From: Mycolicibacter acidiphilus
Lineage (GTDB): Bacteria; Actinomycetota; Actinomycetes; Mycobacteriales; Mycobacteriaceae
Length of the DNA: 64,000 bases
Direction: 5' to 3'
Assembly (NCBI RefSeq): GCF_018455725.1
Contig: NZ_JAHCLR010000010.1
Location: 1 to 64,000, forward strand
Shown here: piece after piece, positions 12,832-22,030 of the stretch
How the letters are laid out: each line of letters starts with the position of its first letter
Position numbering within the stretch: position 1 is the first letter of the stretch
Notes under the pieces: generated by a model
What the model was told of the DNA's origin: nothing
Database searches by the model: none
Seen by the model: only the letters and a program-made list of their open reading frames with translations
Made by a program: the position numbers and the translations under genes

Positions 12832-13091
12832 GTCTCCGCCTTCCATCGCTGTTGTCGCCCGGGGCCTCGCGCAGCGCGACTGGCACACCCGGAAGTTTTT
12901 CTGTCACTGGCGGTACCGATTATTGCATCGCTCTTAGGGTCTTTTTGACACCGGCCCGTACCAACTCATCGATGGCCGGCGGGAAAACACCTGGTTACGA
13001 CTGCGATCACCACCGTACGCGACATCGAATGTGGTTTTCGTCACGTTTGGATCGCGCGAGTTTAAGAAAGTGAAGCCGCGCTAAGTGCGGG

Positions 13092-14375
<1,284 letters not shown>

Positions 14376-14441
14376 GTGCTGAGGACCTACTTCCTGTTCG
14401 CCGTCCGTCGCCGGGTGCCGGGATATCCCCCGACGCTACCT

Positions 14442-14456
14442 GTTCGCTTCGCTGCG
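14442..14456. promoter_or_regulatory. possible ClgR-like box upstream of clpX
   Basis: GTTCGC, six bases, GCG at 14442-14456, about 70 bases upstream of the clpX ATG. Actinobacterial ClgR boxes are GTTCGC-N5-GCG; here the spacing is one base longer, so this is weak. A better match precedes clpP1. Confidence 0.25.
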
Positions 14457-14629
14457 AGGCGACCCTTAGGGCCGAATCGCGTTGTTGGTATTTGTTCTCC
14501 GGTGCTGGTGCCTGTCCGCCTCAGCAACATATCGCCTGACCATGCCGTACCCCCGCGTGACGCGCTGGCGCGGCTTCGGCGTGTTGTGACCGTTACCCGT
14601 GTTGCCGGCTCGCAGCCCTCTCGGAGCCC

Positions 14630-14645
14630 TACAGTTGCGGACGTG
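14630..14645 (+). promoter_or_regulatory. -10 box and leaderless start of mmuM
   Basis: TACAGT at 14630-14635 fits the mycobacterial TANNNT -10 hexamer and ends seven bases before the GTG at 14643, so transcription should begin at or next to the start codon. No Shine-Dalgarno sequence is present. Confidence 0.5.
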
Positions 14646-15551
14646 GGGTTTGCCGTGCCCGACGATACCGTGCCTGATGGGCCCGGAGCCGTGCTGATCA
14701 GCGATGGCGGTCTGGCCACCGAACTGGAGGCGCGCGGCTTCGATCTTTCCGATCCGCTGTGGTCGGCGCGCCTGCTCGTCGACGCACCCGAGGAGATCAC
14801 CGCGGTGCACGCCGCGTTCTTCGCCGCCGGCGCCCAGATCGCCACCACGGCCAGCTATCAGGCGTCCTTCGACGGTTTCGCCGCCCGCGGGATCGGCCCG
14901 AGCACCGCCGCCGGACTGCTGTGCCGCAGTGTGGAACTGGCCCGCGCGGCCGTCCCGGTCGACGGCACCGAGTGCTGGGTGGCGGCCTCGATCGGCCCGT
15001 ACGGCGCCGCCCGCACCGACGGCTCGGAGTACCGCGGCCGGTACGGGCTCTCGGTGCGGCAGTTGACGGACTGGCACCGCCCGCGGTTCGAGGTGCTGGC
15101 CGGCGCGGGCGCGGACGTGCTGGCCTGCGAGACCATCCCCGACGTCGACGAAGGGGCGGCGCTGGTGGAACTGATCGCCGGGCAGGACCTGCCGGCCTGG
15201 CTGAGTTACACCGTCCGCGGCACCGCGACCCGGGCGGGCCAGCCGCTGCGTGAGGCGTTCGCGGTGGCCGCCGAGGTGCCGCAGATCGTCGCGGTCGGGG
15301 TCAACTGCTGCGCTCCCCAGGATGTGCTGCCCGCGATCGAGATCGCCCGCGAGGTCACCGGTAAGCCGGTGGTCGTCTACCCCAACAGCGGGGAGGGCTG
15401 GCAGGGCGGGCACTGGGTCGGACCCAGGACATTCTCGGCGGCGCTGGTCACGGAGTGGATTGCCGCCGGTGCCCGCATCGTGGGCGGCTGCTGCCGGGTG
15501 TATCCGGCCGATATCGCCCGCATCGCCGAGCTGGTTTCGCCGAAGCTGTAG
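14643..15551 (+). CDS. mmuM: homocysteine S-methyltransferase
   Basis: Makes methionine from homocysteine using S-methylmethionine. Zinc ligands are visible: NCC in VGVNCCAPQDVLP (near 223) and the C-terminal GGCCR motif near residue 280. The N-terminus reads VLISDGGLATELEARG. I chose GTG at 14643 because a -10 box places the transcript start there and it gives 302 residues, the length I recall for M. tuberculosis Rv2458; in-frame GTG codons at 14655 and 14670 are alternatives. The gene is inserted head-on between clpX and clpP2, as in M. tuberculosis. Confidence 0.93.
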   Translation: MGFAVPDDTVPDGPGAVLISDGGLATELEARGFDLSDPLWSARLLVDAPEEITAVHAAFFAAGAQIATTASYQASFDGFAARGIGPSTAAGLLCRSVELARAAVPVDGTECWVAASIGPYGAARTDGSEYRGRYGLSVRQLTDWHRPRFEVLAGAGADVLACETIPDVDEGAALVELIAGQDLPAWLSYTVRGTATRAGQPLREAFAVAAEVPQIVAVGVNCCAPQDVLPAIEIAREVTGKPVVVYPNSGEGWQGGHWVGPRTFSAALVTEWIAAGARIVGGCCRVYPADIARIAELVSPKL

Positions 15552-15592
15552 TCAGCGCGCAGAAGTGCGAGAAGGGTCCGCGCTAACTACAG
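15546..15592. terminator. bidirectional terminator between mmuM and clpP2
   Basis: Inverted repeat CTGTAGTCAGCGCG / CGCGCTAACTACAG (one mismatch, 19-base loop) that includes the mmuM stop codon and ends 20 bases from the clpP2 stop. Suits both convergent genes. Confidence 0.5.
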
Positions 15593-15611
15593 GCTCGGCG
15601 GACCGATTCAG

Positions 15612-16256
15612 CTAGACCTGAGCCGACAGCTTCCGGTACTCCAGCACGGTGTCGATGATCCCGTACTCCTTGGCCTCGGCCGCGGTGAGGATCTTGTCCC
15701 GGTCGGTGTCCTTGCGGACCTGCTCGGGGTCCTTGCCGGTGTGACGGGCCAGCGTGCCCTCCATCAGGGTGCGCATCCGCTCGATCTCCGCGGCCTGGAT
15801 CTCCAGGTCGGAGAACTGACCCTGGATCACCCCGGACAGCGACGGCTGGTGGATCAGCACCCGGGCGTTGGGCAGTGCCATCCGCTTGCCGGGCGTGCCG
15901 GCGGCCAGCAGGACCGCCGCGGCGGATGCGGCCTGGCCCAGGCAGACGGTCTGGATGTCGGCCCGGACGTACTGCATGGTGTCGTAGATCGCCATCAGCG
16001 AGGTGAAGCTGCCACCGGGCGAGTTGATGTACATGGTGATGTCGCGGTCCGGGTCCAGCGACTCCAGCACCAAAAGCTGCGCCATGATGTCGTTCGCCGA
16101 GGCGTCGTCGACCTGCACGCCGAGGAAGATGATGCGCTCCTCGAACAGCTTGTTGTAGGGGTTGGATTCCTTGACGCCCCAGCTGGAGTGCTCGACGAAC
16201 GACGGCAGGATGTAGCGGGCCTGCGGTGCGGTTGCCCGCAAGATTTCCGGGGTCAT
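15612..16256 (-). CDS. clpP2: ATP-dependent Clp protease proteolytic subunit 2
   Basis: One of the two ClpP rings that together form the essential mycobacterial ClpP1P2 protease. The 214-residue length equals M. tuberculosis ClpP2 (recall). The catalytic Ser is in [14 protein letters not shown] near residue 110 and the His in [10 protein letters not shown] near 135; the ER-rich N-terminal loop ([12 protein letters not shown]) is typical. ATG at 16256 overlaps the clpP1 stop by four bases, which sets the start. The N-terminal extension [15 protein letters not shown] is the propeptide known to be removed in the M. tuberculosis protein. Confidence 0.97.
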   Translation of the reverse strand: MTPEILRATAPQARYILPSFVEHSSWGVKESNPYNKLFEERIIFLGVQVDDASANDIMAQLLVLESLDPDRDITMYINSPGGSFTSLMAIYDTMQYVRADIQTVCLGQAASAAAVLLAAGTPGKRMALPNARVLIHQPSLSGVIQGQFSDLEIQAAEIERMRTLMEGTLARHTGKDPEQVRKDTDRDKILTAAEAKEYGIIDTVLEYRKLSAQV

Positions 16257-16831
16257 TTTGCGGCTCCGTTGGTGTGGGCGCGGGTGATGATGTGGTCGAC
16301 GAAGCCGTAGTCCAGTGCCTCGGGGGCGGTGAACCAGCGGTCCCGGTCGGAGTCGGCCTCGATGCGCTCGATGGTCTGGCCGGTGAACTCCGCGTTGAGC
16401 CGGAACATCTCCTTCTTGATGACCGCGAACTGCTCGGCCTGGATCGCGATGTCGGCGGCGCTGCCGGTCACCCCGCCGAGCGGCTGGTGCATCAGGATGC
16501 GGGCGTGCGGCAGGGCGTAACGCTTGCCCTTGGTGCCGGCGGCGAGCAGGAACTCGCCCATCGAGGCGGCCATGCCCATCGCGTAGGTGGCGATGTCGCA
16601 CGGGGCCAGCACCATGGTGTCGTAGATCGCCATCCCGGCGCTGATCGAGCCGCCCGGGGAGTTGATGTACAGCGAGATGTCCTTGGTGGGGTCTTCGGCC
16701 GACAGCAGCAGGATCTGCGCGCAGAGCCGGTTGGCGATGTCGTCGTCGACCTGCGATCCCAGGAAGATGATCCGCTCTCGCAGTAGGCGCTCGTAGACCG
16801 AGTCGACGAGGTTCAGACCGGGTTGACTCAT
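16253..16831 (-). CDS. clpP1: ATP-dependent Clp protease proteolytic subunit 1
   Basis: First gene of the clpP1P2 operon. The 192-residue protein has [19 protein letters not shown], the catalytic Ser in GMAASMGEF near residue 92-98, His in LMHQPLGG and Asp in ADSDRDRWF. Slightly shorter than the 200 residues of M. tuberculosis ClpP1 (recall). Expressed with ClpP2 by translational coupling. The upstream region holds a -10 box and a ClgR-like site. Confidence 0.97.
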   Translation of the reverse strand: MSQPGLNLVDSVYERLLRERIIFLGSQVDDDIANRLCAQILLLSAEDPTKDISLYINSPGGSISAGMAIYDTMVLAPCDIATYAMGMAASMGEFLLAAGTKGKRYALPHARILMHQPLGGVTGSAADIAIQAEQFAVIKKEMFRLNAEFTGQTIERIEADSDRDRWFTAPEALDYGFVDHIITRAHTNGAAK

Positions 16832-16885
16832 CAGTGGGACACCTGCTTTCTCAAAAGGTTCGTGTGCTGAGCTTCTTTTCCGTCG

Positions 16886-16943
16886 ACCCTAGCCAACCGA
16901 CGGCGCTGCGGGGGCTCCGCAGCGCCGTCGTTCGCTCACAGCG
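16886..16943 (-). promoter_or_regulatory. clpP1P2 promoter with ClgR-like box
   Basis: On the minus strand TAGGGT (16886-16891) is a good -10 candidate about 55 bases ahead of clpP1, and GTTCGC-N5-GCG (plus strand 16930-16943) matches the actinobacterial ClgR consensus exactly and would be centred roughly 57 bases upstream of the inferred transcription start, a usual place for an activator. ClgR is known to activate clpP1P2 in M. tuberculosis. The box touches the end of tig. Confidence 0.45.
16898..16930 (-). terminator. tig terminator hairpin
   Basis: Perfect 14-base stem CGACGGCGCTGCGG / CCGCAGCGCCGTCG with a five-base loop, starting 14 bases past the tig stop. It separates tig from clpP1P2 and lies between the ClgR-like box and the clpP1 -10 box. 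Confidence 0.65.
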
Positions 16944-18353
16944 TCACTCGGCGTCGGCGTCGCCGCCCTCATCGCCCTCGTCGTCGCCCAGCGCCTCGGC
17001 GAGCTCCGCGGCCTCGTCCTCTACGGAGTCGTCACCGCCGCCGAAGAACTCGGCGGTGTCGATCTCGTTGCCGGCGGTGTCGGTGACCGTCGCCGCGCGC
17101 ACCGCCGCCGCCAGCGACATGCCCCGGCGCACGTCGGCGAAGACCGCCGGCAGCTGGTTGTTCTGCTGCAGGAACTGCATCAGCTGCTGCGGCGCGATGC
17201 CGTACTGGCGGGCCATCAGCACCAGGTGCTGGGTGAGGTCGTTCTGGCCGACCTTGATCTCCAGGTCGTCGCCGAGCGCGTCCAGCAGCAGCTGGGTCTT
17301 CACCGACTTCTCGGCGTCGGCGCGGGTCTCGGTGTCGAACTGCGCACGCGACGAGCCCTGCTCCTCGAGCTGCTCGGCGAACTTGTTCTCGTCGTGGTCG
17401 ACGGCGTGGATGGCGTTGTGCAGCGTGTTGTCGACGTGCGCCTGCACGACGGCCTCCGGCAGCGGCATCTCGACCTGCTCCAGCAGCGTCTCCAGCGCCG
17501 CCTCGCGGACCTTCTCGGCCTGCTGGATGCGCTTGATCCGGCCCACCTGCTCGGTGAGGTTCTCGCGCAGTTCGGCGATGGTGTCGAACTCGCTGGCGAG
17601 CTGGGCGAACTCGTCGTCGGCGTCGGGCAGTTCGCGCTCCTTGACCGACTGCACGACGACCGTCACCTCGGCGTCCTTGCCGGCGTGCGGCCCGGCGGCC
17701 AGCTTGGTGGTGAACACCTTGCTCTCGCCGGCGGACAGGCCGGTGATCGCCTCGTCGAGGCCGTCGATGAGCTGGCCGGAGCCGACCTCGTGGGACAGGC
17801 CCTCGGTGGCCGCCTCCGGGACCTCGTCGCCGTCGACGGTGGCGGACAGGTCGATCGAGACGAAGTCACCGTCGGCCGCGGCCCGCTCGACGCCCTTGAG
17901 GGTGCCGAACCGCGCCCGCAGCGCGTCCAGCTCGGAGTCGACCTCGTCGTCGCCGATCTCGATCGGGTCGACGCTGATCTTCAGCGCGGCCAGGTCGGGC
18001 AGCGTGATCTCCGGACGCACGTCGACCTCGGCGGTGAAGGTGATCTCCTGGCCGTCCTCGATCTTGGTGATCTCGATCTCGGGCTGGCCCAGCGGCTTGA
18101 GGTCCGAGCTGTTCACGGCCTCGCTGTAGCGGCCGGGCAGCACCTCGTTGACCATCTGCTCCAGCACCGCGGCACGACCCAGCCGTGCCTCGATCAGCTT
18201 GGCCGGGACCTTGCCGGGACGGAACCCGGGCATCCGGACCTGGCTGGCGAGCTGCTTGTAGGTCCGATCGAAGTCGGACTGCAGCTCGGTGAACGGCACC
18301 TCCACGTTGATGCGAACCCGGGTCGGGGTCAGCTGCTCGACGGTGCTCTTCAC
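16944..18353 (-). CDS. tig: trigger factor
   Basis: Ribosome-bound chaperone and prolyl isomerase for nascent chains. The 469-residue protein has the ribosome-binding signature [18 protein letters not shown] near residues 44-61, the FKBP-like domain near 150-230, and the helical C-terminal domain; it ends in a very acidic tail ([16 protein letters not shown] and following, about 45 residues of mostly Asp, Glu and Ala), a normal feature of actinobacterial Tig. The GTG start has GAGGAG about eight bases ahead. It lies next to clpP1 as in most bacteria, but a strong terminator and separate promoter intervene. Confidence 0.96.
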   Translation of the reverse strand: MKSTVEQLTPTRVRINVEVPFTELQSDFDRTYKQLASQVRMPGFRPGKVPAKLIEARLGRAAVLEQMVNEVLPGRYSEAVNSSDLKPLGQPEIEITKIEDGQEITFTAEVDVRPEITLPDLAALKISVDPIEIGDDEVDSELDALRARFGTLKGVERAAADGDFVSIDLSATVDGDEVPEAATEGLSHEVGSGQLIDGLDEAITGLSAGESKVFTTKLAAGPHAGKDAEVTVVVQSVKERELPDADDEFAQLASEFDTIAELRENLTEQVGRIKRIQQAEKVREAALETLLEQVEMPLPEAVVQAHVDNTLHNAIHAVDHDENKFAEQLEEQGSSRAQFDTETRADAEKSVKTQLLLDALGDDLEIKVGQNDLTQHLVLMARQYGIAPQQLMQFLQQNNQLPAVFADVRRGMSLAAAVRAATVTDTAGNEIDTAEFFGGGDDSVEDEAAELAEALGDDEGDEGGDADAE

Positions 18354-18411
18354 GGGCGTACTCCTCGGTGTCGTTAACTGCGGTCAGGCGTGCCGGTGCG
18401 ACGCGCGCTGC

Positions 18412-18488
18412 TGGTCGGGGTGACAGGATTTGAACCTGCGGCCTTCCGCTCCCAAAGCGGATGCGCTACCAAGCTGCGCTACACCCCG
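18412..18488 (-). tRNA. tRNA-Pro (anticodon TGG)
   Basis: Minus-strand cloverleaf of 77 bases with acceptor stem CGGGGTG / CACCCCG, anticodon loop CTTTGGG reading TGG, T-loop TTCAAAT, and an encoded 3' ACCA end (18412-18415). It is 59 bases upstream of tig on the same strand. Confidence 0.95.
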
Positions 18489-18612
18489 CACGGACCAGGC
18501 GATCCTACGGCCCGCCGGCGACGGCGGGACAGCCGCCCGCACACCGCAGGCACTGAGGGGGTGCCAATTGGATTTGAGGTCAGCCGCGCCGGTACAGTCT
18601 GGCCTGGATATT

Positions 18613-18683
18613 GCGGGCGTAGCTCAATGGTAGAGCCCTAGTCTTCCAAACTAGCTACGCGGGTTCGATTCCCGTCGCCCGCT
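18613..18683 (+). tRNA. tRNA-Gly (anticodon TCC)
   Basis: Cloverleaf with acceptor stem GCGGGCG / CGCCCGC, D-loop AGCTCAATGGTAGAGC, anticodon loop CTTCCAA reading TCC, T-arm GGGTTCGATTCCC. CCA is not encoded. It reads away from tRNA-Pro. Confidence 0.95.
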
Positions 18684-18718
18684 CAAATCGGGGGTTTTCC
18701 CTGGCAGGAAGGCATGCC

Positions 18719-19927
18719 ATGGGCGGGATGCGCCACGTCCAGATCCATGGATCGTGCGCGCCCCGCTTCGACCGGGTTCGCCAGGAGTTCGAGCGGAACT
18801 TCACCGAACGCGGCGAGTTGGGTGCCGCCGTCGCGGTGTTCGTCGACGGCGAGCTCGTCGTCAATCTGTGGGGCGGCTGGGCCGACCCCGACGACGCCGC
18901 AAACCGGCGCCCCTGGGCCGAGGACACCCTCAGCACGGTGCTCTCCGGCAGCAAAGCCCTGACCAGCACCTGTGTACACCGCCTGGTCGAGGCCGGTGAA
19001 CTGGACCTGCACGCGCCGGTGGCCCGCTACTGGCCGGAGTTCGGTCAGGCCGGCAAAGACGACATCACGCTCGCGATGGTGCTCACCCACCGCTCCGGGG
19101 TGATCGGACCGCGGCAGCCGATGCACTGGTGCGACGTCATGGACCGGGAACTGGTCCTGCAGCGGCTGGCGATCGCGGAACCCTGGTGGCAGCCCGGCAA
19201 GGCGCAGGGCTACCACATGACCACGTTCGGGTTCATCCTCGACGAGGTGTTCCGGCGGGCCACCGGCGGCAGCGTCGCCGACTACCTGCGCAGCGAGATC
19301 GCCGGCCCACTGGGCGCCGAGATCCACATCGGGGTGCCGCCCGATAAGCAGGCCCGGCAGTGCGCCGACCCGGTCGGCAAGCCGACGATCCGGGAGATGC
19401 TGGCCGAGGCCATCGCCCCCAAGCGGCCCACCTCACTGGAGGAGCACCCCAAGGCCGGCCTGGCGGTCGCGATGGGGTTCACCCCCGACGACGAGATCGC
19501 CACCAACGACCTGACGCTGTGGCGGCAGTTGGAGTTCCCCGGCACCAACGCGCAGGTGTCGGCGCTGGGGATGGCGACGTTCTACAACGCGCTGGCGCAG
19601 GAGAAGCTGCTCAGCCGCGCCCACATGGACAAGATCCGGGTGCTGCAGGGCGGCACCGAATCCGATCTGGTGCTCGGTCCGCGGGTGGCCGAGCACGGCT
19701 GGGGTATGGGCTACATGCTCAACGCACAGCGGGTCAACGGCCCCAACGCACGGATCTTCGGGCACGGCGGGCTGGGCGGGTCGTTCGCGTTCGTCGACCT
19801 GGAGCACCGGATCGGCTACGGGTACGTGATGAACCGGTTCGACCACTCCCAGGCCAACGCCGATCCGCGCAGCACCGTGCTGTCCAACGAGGTGTACCGG
19901 GCGCTCGGGGTGCGGGTGCGTAGCTAG
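18719..19927 (+). CDS. lipP: beta-lactamase-family serine esterase (LipP-like)
   Basis: Cytosolic class C beta-lactamase-fold esterase. The 402-residue protein has the SxxK nucleophile motif SGSK in VLSGSKALT near residue 76, a likely catalytic Tyr in the YHMTTFGF region near residue 164 and the C-terminal GHGGLGGSF motif near residue 345 in place of the KTG triad of true beta-lactamases. The ATG at 18719 has AGGAAGG six bases ahead; a second ATG lies nine bases on. It follows tRNA-Gly and is convergent with nei, overlapping its stop by four bases. Order matches M. tuberculosis Rv2463 (recall). Natural substrate is unknown. Confidence 0.85.
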   Translation: MGGMRHVQIHGSCAPRFDRVRQEFERNFTERGELGAAVAVFVDGELVVNLWGGWADPDDAANRRPWAEDTLSTVLSGSKALTSTCVHRLVEAGELDLHAPVARYWPEFGQAGKDDITLAMVLTHRSGVIGPRQPMHWCDVMDRELVLQRLAIAEPWWQPGKAQGYHMTTFGFILDEVFRRATGGSVADYLRSEIAGPLGAEIHIGVPPDKQARQCADPVGKPTIREMLAEAIAPKRPTSLEEHPKAGLAVAMGFTPDDEIATNDLTLWRQLEFPGTNAQVSALGMATFYNALAQEKLLSRAHMDKIRVLQGGTESDLVLGPRVAEHGWGMGYMLNAQRVNGPNARIFGHGGLGGSFAFVDLEHRIGYGYVMNRFDHSQANADPRSTVLSNEVYRALGVRVRS

Positions 19928-20733
19928 CGCTGGCAGGACGGGCACCAGAACACGTTGCGGCCCTCCAACTCCGCGGTGTGCACGGTGGTCCCGCACAGCC
20001 GGCACGGGTCGCCGGCCCGGCGGTATACGTAGGTGCGCGGTTTACCGGGGGCGTACGCCGGGGCGCCGTGGTCGTCCTCCGAGCGGACGACGACGATGTT
20101 GCCGCGCTGCAGACCGACCTTCATCAGCGCCACCAGGTCGGTCCAGATCGCGGTGAAGTCGGCCTCGCTGAGTTTCGTGCCCGGCCGGTACGGGTCGATG
20201 CTGTGCCGGAACAGCACCTCGCTGCGGTAGATGTTGCCGGCACCGGCGATCACCTTCTGATCGAGGATCAGCGCGGCTATCGGCCTGCGGGACTTGATGA
20301 TTCGCTGGTACGCCAAGCCCGGGTCGGCGTCGGCGCGCAGCGGGTCGGGCCCGAGACGCGCGATGACGTCGGCGACCTGCGCCTCGTCGAACACCTCGCA
20401 CGCTGTCGGGCCGCGCAGGTCGGTGCCGAACTCGGTCCCGATCATCCGCATCCGCACCTGCCCCACCGGGTCGGGGGCGGCGCCGTCGTCGTCGGGCAGG
20501 AAGAACTCGGTGAAATGCCCGTAGATACCCAGGTGCACGTGCACGATCGGCCCGTCGGCGTAGCGGTGGAACAGGTGCTTACCCCAGGCGTCGGCCCGTT
20601 TGAGCACGAGTCCGTCGACGCGGGCCGCCTCGGTGGCGAACCGGCCCTGCGGGCTGGACACCGCGACCGGTGCCCCGGCGAAGCGGCGCTGATGCAACCG
20701 GGCCAGCCGGTGCAGGATGTGCCCCTCCGGCAT
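19924..20733 (-). CDS. nei: endonuclease VIII-type DNA glycosylase/AP lyase
   Basis: Base excision repair enzyme that removes oxidised pyrimidines and nicks the resulting AP site. The 269-residue protein begins MPEGHILHRLARLH, giving the catalytic Pro2-Glu3, has the helix-two-turn-helix segment QKVIAGAGNIYRSEVLFRH near residue 160, and the C-terminal zinc finger CRLCGTT...WCPSC near residues 242-267. Length and position match M. tuberculosis Nei1 (Rv2464c, recall). It follows rpiB by 12 bases, so the two are probably cotranscribed. Confidence 0.95.
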   Translation of the reverse strand: MPEGHILHRLARLHQRRFAGAPVAVSSPQGRFATEAARVDGLVLKRADAWGKHLFHRYADGPIVHVHLGIYGHFTEFFLPDDDGAAPDPVGQVRMRMIGTEFGTDLRGPTACEVFDEAQVADVIARLGPDPLRADADPGLAYQRIIKSRRPIAALILDQKVIAGAGNIYRSEVLFRHSIDPYRPGTKLSEADFTAIWTDLVALMKVGLQRGNIVVVRSEDDHGAPAYAPGKPRTYVYRRAGDPCRLCGTTVHTAELEGRNVFWCPSCQR

Positions 20734-20745
20734 GTCGGGTTGGGG

Positions 20746-21225
20746 TCAGGCGGGCGCGCCGGGCACCGGCGGCGCCTGGTGGGTGCGCTCGTAGTCCGCG
20801 AGGATGTCGATGCGCCGCTGGTGCCGCGGTGCCTCCGACCACGGGGTGGCCAGGAACGCGTCCACGATCGCCAGCGCCTCCTCGGTCGTGTGCATCCGCC
20901 CGCCGATGCCGATCAGCTGCGCGTTGTTGTGCTCGCGGGCCAGCTTGGCGGTCTCGACGCTCCATGCCAGCGCGCAGCGGGCCCCGGGGACTTTGTTCGC
21001 GGCGATCTGCTCGCCGTTACCCGACCCGCCCAGCACGATGCCCAGGCTGCCCGGGTCGGCCACCGTGCGCGCCGCCGCGGCGATGCAGAACGCCGGGTAG
21101 TCGTCGTCGGCGTCGTAGTCGTACGCCCCGCAGTCGATCGGCTCGTGGCCGGTCGCGGTGAGGTGTTCGATGATCTGCTTCTTGAATTCGTAGCCGGCGT
21201 GGTCGCCACCCAGGTAGACGCGCAT
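20746..21225 (-). CDS. rpiB: ribose-5-phosphate isomerase B
   Basis: Interconverts ribose 5-phosphate and ribulose 5-phosphate. The 159-residue protein has the N-terminal MRVYLGGDHAGYEFK, the phosphate loop and catalytic Glu in GGSGNGEQIAANKVPG near residue 70-85 (the actinobacterial form uses Glu rather than the E. coli Cys), and the HNNAQLIGIGGRMH segment near residue 105. Length is normal. It is 81 bases from the upstream reductase gene, with a strong terminator between them. Confidence 0.95.
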   Translation of the reverse strand: MRVYLGGDHAGYEFKKQIIEHLTATGHEPIDCGAYDYDADDDYPAFCIAAAARTVADPGSLGIVLGGSGNGEQIAANKVPGARCALAWSVETAKLAREHNNAQLIGIGGRMHTTEEALAIVDAFLATPWSEAPRHQRRIDILADYERTHQAPPVPGAPA

Positions 21226-21264
21226 GACCCCATCCTTTCATCCCGTTCAACCCGCCGGGCCCTC

Positions 21265-21298
21265 CCCCGTGACCTGGGGGTAGTCCCAGGTCACGGGG
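21265..21298 (-). terminator. terminator after the DsbA-like reductase gene
   Basis: Perfect 14-base stem CCCCGTGACCTGGG / CCCAGGTCACGGGG, six-base loop, eight bases past the stop codon. The strongest hairpin in the window. Confidence 0.7.
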
Positions 21299-21306
21299 AC
21301 TCCGGG

Positions 21307-21918
21307 TCAGTCGAACTCCGGGCCTTCGGTGCGGCCCCGCTTGAGCTCGAAGAAGTGCGGGTAGGACGCGAACGTCACCGAGGCATCCCAGAGCTTGCCG
21401 GCCTGCTCACCGCGCGGGATCCGGGACAGCACCGGCCCGAAGAACGCCACCCCGTTGACGTGGATGGTGGGGGTGCCGACGTCGGCGCCCACCGGGTCCA
21501 TGCCCTCGTGGTGGCTCTTGCGCAGCGCGGCGTCGTAGGTGTCGACGTCGGCGGCGCCCGCCAGCTCGGCGGGCAGGCCCACCTCGGCGAGCGCGCCCTT
21601 GATGACGTCGGGGAAGTCCTTGTTGCCCTCGTTGTGGATGCGGGTGCCCATCGCGGTGTACAGCGGGGCGAGGACGTCGCTGCCGTGTGCCTGCTCGGCG
21701 GCGATCGCGACCCGCACCGGGCCCATCGCCTTCTTGAGTCCCTCGCGGTAGTCGTCGGAGAGATCGTCGCGACCCTCGTTGAGGACCGCCAGGCTCATCA
21801 CATGGAAGCGGACCTCGATGTCACGGACCTTCTCCACCTCCAGAATCCAGCGCGAGGTGATCCAGCACCACGGGCACAGCGGGTCGAACCAGAAATCGGC
21901 GCGGGACTTCTCGGACAT
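21307..21918 (-). CDS. mycothiol-dependent DsbA-family reductase (Rv2466c-like)
   Basis: A 203-residue thioredoxin-fold protein of the DsbA/FrnE type. The active site CPWC sits in [16 protein letters not shown] near residues 16-19, preceded by the insertion-type helical domain seen in DsbA. M. tuberculosis Rv2466c (207 residues, recall) is a mycothiol-dependent nitroreductase that protects against oxidative stress and activates thienopyrimidine drugs. I chose ATG at 21918 because GAGAGGA stands ten bases ahead; a frame extension to 21981 adds a Thr/Asp-rich stretch that looks non-coding. It is divergent from pepN. Confidence 0.9.
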   Translation of the reverse strand: MSEKSRADFWFDPLCPWCWITSRWILEVEKVRDIEVRFHVMSLAVLNEGRDDLSDDYREGLKKAMGPVRVAIAAEQAHGSDVLAPLYTAMGTRIHNEGNKDFPDVIKGALAEVGLPAELAGAADVDTYDAALRKSHHEGMDPVGADVGTPTIHVNGVAFFGPVLSRIPRGEQAGKLWDASVTFASYPHFFELKRGRTEGPEFD

Positions 21919-22013
21919 GGGGAATCCTCTCGATCGGTGATCGTCGTCGGGGGTCGTTGTCGGGGTCGTCGTCGAGGACAACTATGCCTGCTGACCCGAT
22001 GTTCCCCGGCGGC

Positions 22014-22030
22014 TACTGTTGGCGGGCGTG
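22014..22030 (+). promoter_or_regulatory. -10 box and leaderless start of pepN
   Basis: TACTGT at 22014-22019 is a TANNNT -10 element; GTG 22028 follows after eight bases with no ribosome site, pointing to a leaderless message. Confidence 0.45.
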
